Numbered from the stretch's first letter, positions 34,091-46,232 are shown. The stretch is DNA of 64,000 nt from Mercenaria mercenaria (GCF_021730395.1 NC_069369.1:65189501-65253500); one strand, 5' to 3'. Program-made: numbers and translations. The notes: generated by a model not told the origin, from the letters alone.

Positions 34091-34889
34091 CTTTAAACTT
34101 GGCATGTAGGTAGATGGCGATAAGACGATGTGCTGAGCCGGCTCTGTAGGTCAAAGATCAAGGTCACAAACTGAGCTAAAAGGTCTAAATTGCTCGTCAT
34201 ATTTTGTGTCTGGCGCATAACTAAAATAGAATTTGTAACAGAGTTACAAACGTCTCCCGCTAAGGGGCATTTTTCTCAAAACATATTGCATGCCAATACA
34301 ATATATTCTAAGTAATATTGCAACATACTAACAATGTACATAAGTCATAACTATATATCATATAACTCGTGAAGACATAATGAAGTTTGAAAATGTCTGG
34401 AAATCTATTAATGGTGAATGCTTTCAAATGCTAATATCTGTATTTTAAAGATTTAATGTGATTCTATTTTCATATTTGTGAGAAAAAATAAATAAAAATG
34501 TAATGAAATATTTTATCATATTAAAGGGGGGTATTTAATAACCAAATGAAATGCATGACCCTTATATGATACTAAAATAACAATTACACACCACAAAAAG
34601 TTAATTTTACTGTTAAAACAGTGCTGCACTACATTATCAACCCTATGTGTTGCAACCATAGTTATGCTGCATTTACCTATATATATCACTTACTTGTAAC
34701 TTGTGCCTGGGTTGCATTCTACAAGTCTACAATTGTTTACTGCTTTTTAAATCATCTTACTTAAAAACATAATTTCATTTTTAAAATAGTGGGAAAACTG
34801 ATATAAAAACACATGAATTGTACTTTATCATATGAAATGGAAGTACGCTCATATACAGAAAAAAAGGAAAGTTATCTTAGGTACCTGTG
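34091..34889. other. AT-rich, with a short pearl-module scrap
   Basis: 34130-34280 contains a fragment reading AAGATCAAGGTCACAAACTG and TTTTGTGTCTGGCGCATAAC, likely a pearl-like scrap. The rest is AT-rich without recognised features. Confidence 0.4.
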
Positions 34890-35285
34890 GCCTTGCCCTT
34901 AGCACATGACAGTCTTGTAATTGTGAATATTTATGCCAAGTTATTTGAATATACACCGATGCATAAAAAAGTCACACACACGCACACACACCAACCAAAA
35001 ATGTTCCCCAAAGGTGACCTTGACGTTTGAGCTAGGGGTCTGGGTCTAGGGGTCTTGCGCATGACTAATCAATTCATTATTGGGAACATTTGTGCCAAGT
35101 AATTTTAAAATCCCTTGATGAATGACAGAGTTACTGACACGACAAGAAACAGACCATGTTAATAAGTGTGACCTTGACCTTAGAGCTAGGGTTCGGGGTC
35201 TTGCCATTTGTGCCAAGTAATTTCAAAATCGCTTGATAAATGGCAGAGTTATAGACCGGACACGAAACAGACAATGTTTGTATTT
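34890..35285 (+). mobile_element. Pearl-like element, degenerate (P5)
   Basis: Modules with AAGTAATTTTAAAATCCCTT, GATGAATGACAGAGTTA and AGTGTGACCTTGACCTTAGA, as in P2 and P4. A CA-rich tract lies at 34975-34992. Termini not recognisable. Confidence 0.6.
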
Positions 35286-35568
35286 ACAAATTATTATCAC
35301 TTTGCCAGTTATTTGTGTGTAAATGTCAGTCCTGTACACAGCCATACATACACGGTTGTAGTTTCGTTTCTGGGTAGGTATCTATTGAATTTTTGTCCTT
35401 GTTTGTATATTCCTGATAACCTTTTTAATTAAGTGTTCAACAACTAGAACATACAATTTATTCAACGTAAAACTTTCAAATTTCAACACGTTTATCATCC
35501 CCCTTCCGCTTACAAATCCACATTTACTTTGACAGAAATACAGTATCTTCCGGCGGCCTTCTATGCTT
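35286..35568. other. Short spacer, probable 3' UTR of TRIM-b
   Basis: Downstream (minus strand) of the TRIM-b stop codon. No canonical feature beyond AT-rich sequence. Confidence 0.35.
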
Positions 35569-37464
35569 TCAGCGTATTAAATCATACACGCCTATTAAGG
35601 CTGAATATTGTCTTGTAATAAAGAGAATGTTCCTTTTCCTATGGCATGTCAATCCGTTTGCTTCTTCTGAGACATTAATTTTTTTAAGAAGCACACCATC
35701 CTTTGTCAGGATATGAACCGAACCAAACGAATCCAGCACATATATTTTCCTCCCAGCACAGTCAACATATAAGTATTTTGGTGACATGACATTGTATTTA
35801 AAAATGTCCTTTCCATTAGCCTCAAAGCAATAAAGCGCATTTGATACCTTGCAACACTGGAGATAATACCTAGGAGACGTTGGAGTTAATTTCAAAGATG
35901 AAATTTGACTGGCATCTAGTATAGACCTTGCCTTACCGATGTCCAGCTGAATTGTCCCGTTAGTTGTAATTTTCTGCAGATACCATTTCTTACCAGAAGC
36001 ATCAAACATTGAAACAAGCAGGCTTGTTGTATCAAGAGCATGTACATCTTTTGGTGTGTACTTTGTTTTCAAATTCCTCATCCATTTAAACTCGGGTGAT
36101 AACGAGACAAATGCTACACGGTCAGCATTCTGTAAACATACCACTAGATATTTGTCATTTAGAACTGTCATGTTACCAGGAAGATGTGATAAATCTGCTG
36201 TGTCTTTATACGTTAAGTCTTCCTCCGCGCGTATCAATCTCGGACATCTATTGACCGATAATACAAAGGAACCATCAGTTAGTGTGACAATGCCAGATAT
36301 AAAAGGCTGTCTACTATCTGGTGTTGTTTGAAGAACTTCTGACATGTGCTGACTTTGAGAATCGTTATTGTATGTGTTGACCGTTGCATTTAATGGTGCC
36401 TTTGCATTGACGCTTTGACCTGAATTATCTGCAGTCCCGATGCCGCTTTTGTTTGAAAGAGTGCTGTTTGCCTTGGTATCAGACTCTTCCATTTCGGCGT
36501 CAGCACTAGAACACGTATAATCATCTGATGCCTCCCTGTCCCTAGTTCGAGCAACTTGTTCTGTAGTCTCCAAAAAATTGTCTCTGTTCGTTTTTATGTT
36601 CACTTTACTAGAGTATGTTTTAGAACTGGTAATCGTTTTACACTGCATGATAGGATGAGTATCCATTGATGTTAGAAGTGCAATAAATGCTGGAGATACT
36701 TTAACAGAATGGGTAGACATCTTAGCCGTGGCCTTAGATTTGTTTGATTGAAACTTGCTTAGCTGCTGCGTTATAGATAGGGTACATCGGAAAATATCAG
36801 CTTTGGAATTATGACTTACTACCGTTTGTAGAATTTCCTTACTTTCTCTAGCTTCTTGCAGAGTGTCTCTTAAAACGGTCTGTTGACTAGTGAATTCTGT
36901 GACTTGTGATTTTACATTAGTATCCACTTCACGCAGAACATCCTTCTCACACTTGTTAAAGTGCATTATTATTTTATGTTTGAAGTCTTCAATATATTTC
37001 TGAAGTTCTCGTCTTTCGCTATGGCTTCTGTCTATTAAACCCTGAATTTCTTTTTCTCTTTCTTCGCAATGGTCTACAACACTTTCCAAATCCCTTATTA
37101 ATTGTTCATTAAATTTCTTTGTTACTAGCTCTTCGCCTGCTGTTTCAATATCAACGATAGTTTTGCAGTCAAGCTTTTGTATGTTCAACAAACACGTGCT
37201 ACACATTAGATGGGAATGGTCTATACAGAAGAATTCGAGCTTCTTCTCGGGATGGTCACAACAATTCTGAAACTTTTCTAGGTCTCCTTTCGTCTTGGAA
37301 GCATTGCTCAGCTCTTCGATCGTCAAAAGAAGATGATTCCTTGTCGCCTTACTACTGCTGTGAATATCAGCACATGTCTAACATTGTGGTTCTTGGCATG
37401 TCAGACAGTACTTGGTAGCTTCAGTGTCTTTATTTCGAAACTTGCATGGACCACAATTATCCAT
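35569..37464 (-). pseudogene. TRIM-like gene TRIM-b with one nonsense codon in B-box 1
   Basis: From an ATG at 37464 the frame reads MDNCGPCKFRNKDTEATKYC, LTCQEPQC, then TAG (37378-37380), then TCADIHSSSKATRNHLLL and continues open to 35569: B-box 2 (CCDHPEKKLEFFCIDHSHLM, CSTC), coiled coil with KEIQGLIDRSHSERRELQ, a serine-rich linker, and a C-terminal propeller-like half ending ITRQYSALIGVYDLIR. Intact TRIM-c has lysine at the stop position (AAG to TAG). An internal ATG at 37326 would allow a 585-aa product lacking B-box 1. A 3' splice site (TTAATATCTAG) upstream suggests a 5' UTR intron, as in TRIM-c. No RING. Confidence 0.85.
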
Positions 37465-37649
37465 TTTAGATCTTTTTCAGTAAGGCTTCCTTCATCTAGA
37501 TATTAAAAAAAATAGTAGAACAATTTGAAAGTTACTTTACGTGTATCGAATACATATAAGTAAATACTAAAATAGGCTGATAGGCTAGCAAAACATTCAG
37601 AAGGAAAAAATTCGGGACATTCAGCATATAATGCTTTTTAATTGTTTTT
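37465..37649. other. 5' flank of TRIM-b
   Basis: Contains the likely 5' UTR acceptor near 37501 and AT-rich sequence. No promoter element identified. Confidence 0.3.
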
Positions 37650-37890
37650 GTTTTTGTTGCGTCACTCTGTCGCAATTATAGGTCAAATGGCGGTTTTCCC
37701 GCTTCTCGTGTTAAAAAAAAGACCCCAGGTTACGGGTGAGCTTTTGGTTAGAATCAAAAACCTTCTGTTAGACAGTTGGATTGCTTTCTCACATTGAAGA
37801 AGTCTACGTCCCAGGAGTTTTCAAACCTACAGTAGTAGGGGTAAGGTATTCGAAATCAGCGACCCTAACTACTTAGCCACGAAGGTCCCT
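37650..37890 (-). mobile_element. tRNA-derived SINE (family S), diverged
   Basis: Minus strand: GTGGCTAAGTAGTTAGGGTC head, AGTTTTCAAACC-type region, TCAATGTGAGAAAGC body, then CGCCATTTGACCTATAATTG and an A-rich end. Same layout as 7596-7885 but more mutated. Confidence 0.65.
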
Positions 37891-38281
37891 TCAATATACA
37901 ATACAACCAATGCTATATATTCTTTATTTCTTTATAAATCATAATGCATATCGATTTATTTTCCTCTGATTTTTTTAATTGTTTGAATTCATTTTTTTTA
38001 ATTTCCGTCTACAGTTTTTTTTTCTTGCCTAGCAATGAAAAATTACCTGTGAAATTATTCCCTCCTAGATACGAGCCCTTATGAGAGTCCCTTAAAATTT
38101 TGATAAATAATTCCTCTTCAAATAGAGACGGCGCAACCTCTTACAACTTCATACAAGGCCACTGATAACAATAATAAGATGAATGTTTAATATCCCGCTA
38201 TGAAAAATATCCTCGTAACGTTTTGTCATTAGTTACTTCCTGAACGTCTGGCCAGTATTCATAAGACGGTAAAATCCGTTA
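37891..38281. other. No feature recognised
   Basis: AT-rich spacer between the SINE and pearl-like element P6. Confidence 0.35.
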
Positions 38282-39035
38282 ACAAGAGCACCGCAATACG
38301 GAAATATATACGCCCGAAGGTATGACCTTTGACCTCTAAGTGTGACCAAAGGGTTATATCAGAGGATGGGAGCAAAATGTAAAGAACTAAGAAGAAATTT
38401 CAAAAATAAAATATCTAAGTCCACAGAAAAAAATCTATCCTTACCAGATACAGATATGTCACAATACGCCTAAAAATTGGAGGTACCATCTATGTTGTAC
38501 CACAAAAAAGTGGTCTCGGATTTTTCCTACGGGCAATAACAAAAAAGTTGCCAAACAGCTATTTATAGTAACATACATTGGAAGTAATTAAAAAATATTG
38601 TTAGTGAACAGAAAAGGGATCTGCCAAATAAAAACAAGAGCACCACAACGCAGAGCAATATACACACGAAACAAAGTCATATGACCTTTGATCCCTAAGT
38701 GTGGCCTTGACCTTGAAGCGAGCCATCCGAAACGTGCGCTCTGCACGTCGTCTTGATGTGTTGAACATTTGTGCCATGTGTCTTTGAAATCGTTCAAGCA
38801 GTTCAAGTTACAGAGCGGACACGAAACAAAGTCATTATGACCTTTAACCCCTTAGCGAGACCATGAAGCGAGCCATCCAGAACATGCGCTCTGCACGTCG
38901 GCTCGATGTGGTGAACATTTATGTCAAGTTTCTTCGAAATCTTTCAAGGTGTTCAAGAGTTACAGAGCGGACACGAAATTGCTAACGGACGGACGGACAG
39001 ACACCTCGGGTATATCATTATGCGTCCCATCGGCG
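38282..39035 (+). mobile_element. Pearl-like element (P6)
   Basis: ACAAGAGCACCGCAATACGG start, CCCATCGGCG end, TA on both outer sides (38280-38281 and 39036-39037). Contains two GTGNCCTTGACCTTGAAGCG-type modules and ACGGACGGACGGACAG. The 5' unique part (GGGTTATATCAGAGGATGGG) matches 606-1368. Confidence 0.82.
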
Positions 39036-39037
39036 TA

Positions 39038-39897
39038 TAAAAATGTAGTACTTTGGTTCCATTCAAATTTATTCTACACGAGTAAATATTTATCTCATAC
39101 TACTATGTCATCTAAATGAGAAGAGAAAGATGCAAATCTTAGGTGAAAACTACAATTCCGCGGTGTTTCTTCCTAAAAAAAAACGTGCAGCCGCATTGCT
39201 GTAGGAAATATTCGAGAACCAACAACTACATTTATAGCAGGTTAAAGCCATCACATAGCATATAATTGTACAGTTCGTTTTTGTAAACATCTTGTTTGTA
39301 AACATTAAAGATTGCGTTTTGTAACCTTAACTCCGGCTTCCATATTTAAGAGTTTCTAGTATAAGAAAAATGTGAGCTCAAGCTAAAACAAAACATAATC
39401 AAAAATTAGAAAGGTCATTTTGTAAGTAGAGAAATTTTGGTTTAAAAACGTGTAAACACGTATGACCTAGTAATCGAACTGCACGAAGTTCATTGAATAA
39501 ACATTGCACGAAAATACATCAGAAAAATCTTAGATACCTGCAAATAATACATGTGTACCTTGAAAATAAGTTCCAATTTGTGAACAGGTTAATCATTATG
39601 GCAAATTGATGCACTGTGTTTGGAAAAAAAACATTATCAACGACACGCAAGGTAGTTTATATAACTCCCGCGATCAATGTTTGAAGTGTTTAAAACAATG
39701 CTGTACAGCCGATAATGTAAACATGTTTCATGTTCAAATATAGGACCCGCCATTCAGTGTGATGAATATCTAGGAGACTGAGGTATGAGAAAAGTTCGAA
39801 AAAACAAGGATAAAATGTTACAATAAATGGTATTGTTATTACAGCCGAGATTTTATCATTTCACCCATATTTCGACCCCGAAATTCCTTTGAAGGCA
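39038..39897. other. No gene recognised
   Basis: AT-rich; no repeat or coding signal identified. Confidence 0.35.
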
Positions 39898-39899
39898 TA

Positions 39900-40503
39900 C
39901 CCTGAAATCCCGAAAATAAGCCGGTTTTGAAAATAAGCCGGTCTCGAAAATAAGCCACCGTTTCACTACAGGCAAAATGGGCTCATAAATAAACCGTACT
40001 CAAAAATAAGCCGGTTTCTTTTTTGTATTAGAAATAGTATCAATGACATTGTTAAGACACCATGTAAAATAGCAAAAAATACCAACCTCTACATAGCAGA
40101 TTTATTTCTACATGTAATTAAACAGACATGGTAACACAGTGCGGTGTTTATCACGTATTGCGTAAGTTATTTATACCCGTTGGGCGTGTTTTTGTTTGTA
40201 AGGTCAAACAAAACTTTTTAATGGGTAAATATCTGTTAGCATCGGATTATTTTCATTATGAAATTGTAACAAAAACGGTATGTCAGAAGTATAAGAATTT
40301 ACCGACGTCGGTGTTTTTACTAAAAAGCGAAAAATTATGACATCCGTATTTAGGTACACGAAAATACGCCGGTTTTCAAACCGTTGTCGGATATATGTAC
40401 TCAAAAGTTCGCCGGACTCAAAAATAAGCCGGTCTCGATAATAAGCCACCAAATCCTTACGAAAAATTAAAATAAGCCGCGGCTTATTTTCGAAATTTCA
40501 GGG
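39900..40503. mobile_element. TA-flanked 604-bp MITE-like element
   Basis: Left CCCTGAAATCCCGAAAATAA and right (reverse-complemented) CCCTGAAATTTCGAAAATAA are inverted termini; TA on both sides (39898-39899 and 40504-40505). Sub-terminal repeats of AAAATAAGCCGGT occur four times on the left and three on the right, candidate transposase sites. The ORF at 40128-40340 has no resemblance to a transposase. Confidence 0.85.
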
Positions 40504-41489
40504 TATTTTGATAATCTTCTATTCATCTGCATTGCTCGTTTATTTTTTATGCATCTGATTTCTAGCGAATGGAATAGCATAATATTTTGCTGCTTTCAAA
40601 AAAAATGGCGGATAAATTATACAGTAAAGATATTGCCTTTTCGAAAAAGAGGTGGAAAATAATTTGCCACCTGCAAAGCAATTTTAAAATGTGTCTAGCA
40701 GATACATGTCATAATACCAGTAATATTAACAAAATAAACATCTATCTGAGGTTGATGCGAAAGGCGCAAAAATTAAAGTTGACGATCATCGTCAGAATAT
40801 TCAATGTTTAGTACGGAAGTAAAATTCACATAATGGACTCTATGTAGAAACATTTAGCAAGTGGTGATTTACAGTTTCTTTTATGACATTATGTTGTTAC
40901 TTTTATCAACTGCAAAGGTAATTTTCAACAGGAATAAATCTTTCATTTCCATATGACTGAAAGAAATTTTTGGCATTTAACACTAAAAAATACCACTTTA
41001 TCAATATCAACCTCAGTTTCTAAAGTGTTCTCATTATGTTCAGGTTATGCCAACGATCATAAGAAACTGACACACGATATCGTGCTATTCAATTCACTTT
41101 ACTTATTATGTCATATAACTATTTTTTAGAAAAATCTTAAGGCAGAAGTACCATAAAATCCGTTTGTGCGCATATCCAAGCGGGTGTAAATATGAGGATT
41201 TTGGAACAATATTTACAACAAACTATATAGCTTGTAATTCATTTTTCTGGACAATTACATTAACCTGTCTCCGATTTGACTGTGACTAAAAAAAGAAAGG
41301 AGCGCTTGTGATAAATTACCGACTCTGGTATGTAGGCCTACCAGATTCAAGCAGTTTGAATGATAGATAACCATGGTAATCCTAACCCTAACAAGTAGTC
41401 AGTATAATATTCATAATATACACTAAATGCAAGCGGACATGCAATAATTTGCATATTTTTGCCGTGCGCTCAGATTGATAATCACTTAC
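40504..41489. other. No gene recognised
   Basis: A 74-aa ORF at 40587-40811 contains an AAAAATGGCGGAT start context but no known motif. Otherwise AT-rich. Confidence 0.35.
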
Positions 41490-42025
41490 GGGCCGCTCCA
41501 GGTCTGCAGTTAGTCCCAAACCGTGACTCTAGTTACCTCCCCTGACGGTCCGTCCACAGAGTCACAAGCAGCCACTATTAAAAACTGGCGTAATTTAGGT
41601 ACTTCAGTCTTTCAGACATGATTGCAAGCATAATGATAATTTAATGGCGAAAAGAAAAATATTTCAAATAGCAAATTTATTCTTGTGTTTGTCTCAACAC
41701 GTGTATCATTGAAGGTTCCGTGTTCACCGCCGTTTGAATACATCTGCGGATGTCTCTAAATTGCTTTTTGTATTTTTAGCATGTGTAAATGTTGAGTTCT
41801 GCTCAACCCGGGGCTAGAGGGCGTGGACGGTAGCATGCATTTCCACTACCGTCCATGAACAGGCTCAATCAAACCGAGCCTGCAACATTTTCGTTTTCGT
41901 CGTGTTGAGCGACCTGTGAAGTTTCTACTTTTCTCTATTTTGTAAAGTACACGATATGTCAGGTCATGAGCACTTCGTAGTTCCTGAAGAAAGTCACCCA
42001 CTGACCTACATTATCGGTTTGTTTT
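41490..42025 (+). repeat. Repeat D, copy 1, interrupted by repeat C
   Basis: 41500-41700 (TAGTTACCTCCCCTGACGGT ...) and 41950-42020 (CATGAGCACTTCGTAGTTCC) match 48000-48220, where the two parts are nearly adjacent. The extra ~240 bp here is repeat C with its left flank (copies of which sit in the arms), so repeat C was inserted or copied into D. Confidence 0.7.
41764..41940 (+). repeat. Repeat C, copy 3
   Basis: Best-preserved copy: TTGAGTTCTGCTCAA, GGACGGTAG...CTACCGTCC and AGGCTC...GAGCCT inverted pairs are all intact. Confidence 0.88.
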
Positions 42026-42442
42026 TCGCCATTGGTGACGCCACAGCTTTATTACGTCACTATTGGCGCATTTCATTCATAGTCAGGTACCGGTACCGGA
42101 TGAGCACAACGTCACAGGCTAATTCTAAATGTAATTGAGCAATATTATTTGTATATTTACCTCGGTCTAAAGTTGAATTATAAAATATCAAGACAAAACA
42201 AATATTTGGAGAGAATTATTCACATAATTATTATATTCACATGTGCCTGTTCCTTCACGAACACCCGGAATAAACTTCAAATGGTGAACAAATCGAGTAC
42301 GACTTCACACTGTGCTAAATGCTGTACGTTCATGCATATATTTGATAGCTGTTTTTCTATAGTTTTTTGTGCAGAACATGTCAAATAACATTTCTGTTCA
42401 CGAGATAAATGTATTAGATTCTACCTACAGCAAATTAAGATA
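42026..42442. other. No gene recognised
   Basis: AT-rich flank of the pogo-like transposon; ORFs are short and unassigned. Confidence 0.35.
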
Positions 42443-45400
42443 GCGCAATCACGGGTAATACCGACATTGGTCCAATTCCGACACCCTTACAATTAATTGA
42501 AAGAAAGAAACATAACTATTCTTTAATACAATGTAGACTAATTTGAATCATGACATCATATATCAGTATGACGTCACTTATCGCTCTGTGCTCCCGAGGC
42601 GCTTTCTTTTTTCCCGAAAAAAATCGTCAGCGTTCGGTGACCAAATTATTTTTACGCAAAAAGTATCATCTTACAAGAATCCATAAGAGAGGACGATAAC
42701 TGAGGTACGTAGATATCTTGCTGAATTTGCTATTTCGTTCCGTCTCAAATTCTTGATATAAGTAATAAGTAATATTTTATGTTTCTAAACAATATTACTC
42801 CTATTTTATCAACGCTTGACACATAATGGCGTGGTGTCGGAATAAGCCGACAAAATATCCCCCGAAGGGTAATTCCGACACACACACATACAGAAAGCTG
42901 ATCTTTTTACTTATGAGCATATTGTAACAACTTATTTCAATATAAACATGATACTAATATCGCAGAAATATTTTAGTTCTATATAATCAAAAACTTTTAC
43001 AATTTGCAGGTAAACATGTCAAGACAGGTGCTTCGAAAAATCGAAAGTACTCTCCATCTAAGATGGAGGCTGCCGTGCACATGGTGGAGTCCGGTAGTAT
43101 GTCTAAGAAGAAAGCTGCACTTACGTTCGGCGTTCCACGTGCTATCTTGATAGATAAACTGTCGGGGAGGTACAAGCTTGGTTCCACACCTGGGAGAAGT
43201 ACGGTGCTGACAAAAGCTGAAGAACAAAATTTAGTGGACTACTGTAAGCTAATGACCAGTGTCGGCTATCCTTTGAAAAAGGATGAGCTTCTTCATGAAG
43301 TTAAGAAAGTGCTTGATCATGATAAACGCCCAACGCCATTTAACAATAACTTGCATGGAAAAGACTGGTTTTACGGTTTTAAAAAACGGCACCCAGAAAT
43401 TTCCCAAAGGACGGCCATGACCCTTGGCCACCAACGAGCTGGGATTAATGAGAGCATGATCAATGGCTGGTTTGATAGCCTACAAAGTTTTCTTCACCAG
43501 GAGGTGACCGACTGGAGGAATATGGTCAACGATCCACGGCGTTGTTTCAGTGCCGATGAAAGTGGGTTTCCACTTTGCGTGAATACCGGAAAAGTCCTTG
43601 CTGAAAAAGGCGCAAGACATGTGTACCAAGTTACATCAAGTACGAAGCAGCAACTCACGGTCATGGTTTGCTTTAATGCGTTTGGTGATTACATCCCGCC
43701 ACTCATCATATTTCCTGGTGAATGCTTCCGTGACTGTGGTATCCAAGGCTTTCCAGAGGCCATTTACGGCCAAACATCAAACGGATGGATGGACAGTGAA
43801 TTGTTCGTTGAATTCCTGAAACATTTCAACACATTTGTTATCGAGAAATGTATACAAAAGCCTGTTATCTTGTACGTAGATGGACACTCAACACATATGT
43901 CGCTGGAAGCAGCTACGTACTGTCACGACAATGATATTGTTCTCTACTGCCTTTTTCCAAATGCGACACACGTGCTACAGCCCTGTGATGTGGGATTTTT
44001 CGGACCTATGAAGTCAGCTTGGAAAAAAGAAGTGAAGGAATGGCACTTAGCAAATATGGGACAGGCCTTTACGAAGCGGTATTTTCCAGCGGTGTTCAAG
44101 AAAGCTTGGCTGAGAGTTGCCAAACTAGAGAATGCAATCCACGGTTTCCAGCGTTGTGGCCTGTTTCCGCTGTGTCCAAATAATGTTGACTTAACCAAGC
44201 TTAATCCTTCGAAATTGCACGAGCAAAGAAAAACCGAGCTATCCGACTCTGTTGAAACTGAAGCTGCTCCTGTGACGCCCAGCACAACTGCCACTTTCAA
44301 CTTACCTGCTGGATCCAGCCTCTCTGTGTCACCTACGCCTGTGAGCGTAGCCGTGACACTTGCATCTCCTGAGAAGGAAAGTGCACCTGTGACGCCGGAC
44401 TTACCTGTAACGGAAGGTTTACCTGACATGTACACCGTACCAGTGATCTAAGCCCCACATGTGACACCAACTGAGGTCGTGACTTCACCTGTTGTAAGTT
44501 ATTTACCTGCTTCCTCTGCGTCTCCGCCTTGTCAACTTACCTCGTCCGCTAATGTGTCTTTCTCAACAGCTGCTCCAGCACCTACAAGTGGTGCACCCGT
44601 GACGGTTGTTGCTCCATATGCTTCTCTTGAGGTTCCTGGACCAAGTGGTGCATGTACTTCGCGCCAAGGTTTGAACTTTGTAAATGACAAGGAAAGTTAC
44701 GTGTCACCATCATTTGCTCTTCTAGCTGTCCCGGAGATTGCAGCCAAAAAGAAAGCTAATAATATCAGACAGAAACTACCAAAGGCTTTGTCTGGGTATG
44801 TGGCATTAAACATGTTGAAGGAAAGAGAAATTAAAAAGCGCACAGAGGAAGAGGCAAAGAAAAGGAGGAAAGAGGAAAGAGAGGCAAAGAAAAAACAGCG
44901 TGATGAAGAAAAACAACGAAAGAAGCAAGAGAGAGAAGAACAGAAAAGGTTGAAGAAAAAGAGAGACTTGAATAAAAATAAAAAATCAAAGAAGCGAAAG
45001 CTGGATGAGTCATCATCCGACTCCGACGGAGATGTCCCTCGGTACGCCGAGACCGATGATGATTACGACGAGATGTCAATGTGTCCAGGATGCCTCACTA
45101 ATGATGGAGACTAAGATGAATGGTTATTATGCACAGCGTGCCAAAGAAAATGGCATATTTCATGCACAGGAGATGCTGTTTTGCTTGAAATACCAGTTGA
45201 ACAGATTGACCAATATCCATTCGTATGCGAATATTGTGTTGACAAATAAATAAAAAAAATGTAGTCAGACGGTAAATAAAAAAATTGTAGTCAGGCGGTT
45301 AGGTACATTTACATGAATCATTATTTGTCAAAGTTACAAAGTACAAGTAAAATGTTAAATGTTAAATGAATTTGATGGAATAATCAGTATAAATAGTATC

Positions 45401-45827
45401 CATTTCTGACAAAGCGAAAGCAAACATTAAGAAAATTTATTGTCTGTTTTGTAAAATTATTTTCAATAGTACATTTTGTGGAAATAAATGCCTTTTATAT
45501 TACAGCGAGTGTTAGCCGCAAAACTATATTATACAGCTAGAATAGTTGTTTTGCCAACATTTGATCGTAATATTTTCAGACTGCATTTTTTTAAACTCCG
45601 GTAGGGTGTCGGGTTTGTACGAATGGTGTCGGTTTTAGCCGATAATACTCGAATGCGATAGTAAAATGTAATATGTAAACACTGAAAGTCGAAAGCTTAT
45701 AGAGTATACGGATGTGAAGTAATGGAATTATTCGGGTAATTCCGACACCCTTGATATCACTTAATCTAAAAGTATGTTGAAAACTATACTTTGTCCCTTA
45801 AAGTGTCGGAATTACCCGAAATTACTC
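42443..45827 (+). mobile_element. Pogo/Tigger-like DNA transposon, structurally near complete
   Basis: Left end GCGCAATCACGGGTAATACC and right end (reverse-complemented) GAGTAATTTCGGGTAATTCC share inverted termini (pattern G-x-G-x-AAT-x-x-CGGGTAAT-x-CCGACA). TA flanks both ends (42441-42442, 45828-45829), the Tc1/mariner/pogo duplication. Further copies of the AATTCCGACAC motif sit inside both ends (near 42472, 42870, 45605, 45630 reverse, 45737), candidate transposase-binding sites. It encodes the transposase at 43063-45249. Confidence 0.9.
43063..45249 (+). pseudogene. Pogo-like transposase with C-terminal PHD finger, two in-frame stops
   Basis: One frame of 729 codons. Residues 1-60: helix-turn-helix of Psq type (KKAALTFGVPRAILIDKLSG); 60-120: CENP-B-like HTH (GKDWFYGFKKRHPEI); 160-350: DDE_1 domain with D165 (CFSADESG), D273 (ILYVDGHSTH) and D309 (HVLQPCDVGFFG), a DD35D arrangement. 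After a Pro/Ser/Thr-rich part and a Lys/Arg/Glu helix (44820-45000), a PHD-type finger follows: MCPGC ... LLCTACQRKWHISC ... FVCEYC. TAA at 44449-44451 ends a 462-aa product with the whole catalytic domain; TAA at 45112-45114 splits the PHD finger. The frame also runs upstream of the first ATG (ASKNRKYSPSK), and TTTGCAG at 43006-43012 suggests an upstream exon. AATAAA near 45245. Either truncated but catalytically plausible, or an early-stage dead copy. Confidence 0.88.
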
Positions 45828-45829
45828 TA

Positions 45830-46230
45830 TTTCTTTCGTTTTTCATACTGTGAAGCTTATAATTTATGTTCATTTTTTAATCAGTAATGATTACGCCTGT
45901 GTTCGGATGCGGCTGAGTTGGACGTAATATCAGACTGAAATGAAATGAAAGTGATAATTACGCCACAAGTTTGACTAGGTCTACAGTAAGCAGCATTGAT
46001 AAAAGTTTATTAAATTGCTGAAATAACGGACGCTACAAAACACTGTTGTGTTTTAATGACGTCAGAGTCATCATGAAGGTACGTGTCAGTAACCGCGCAA
46101 AATGTACTTTTGTAGCTTCAAGTGAGGTGCTTGTATTTAAATGTCGTGCGGAATGTTAGAAAAAGGTTCCGAATTACTGATTTAATGTGGAAGATAAGGC
46201 CGGTACACACAATAGAAGCATGATACTAAT
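45830..46230. other. No gene recognised
   Basis: Right flank of the transposon up to the next TIR element. No recognised content. Confidence 0.35.
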
Positions 46231-46232
46231 TA

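Noticed and set aside
40128-40340. Possible transposase remnant in the TA-flanked element
   Set aside because: No DDE or HTH motif and no resemblance to a known transposase.
44449-45114. Programmed stop-codon readthrough of the two TAA codons in the pogo-like transposase
   Set aside because: TAA is the least readthrough-prone stop and no readthrough context is visible; ordinary decay explains both.
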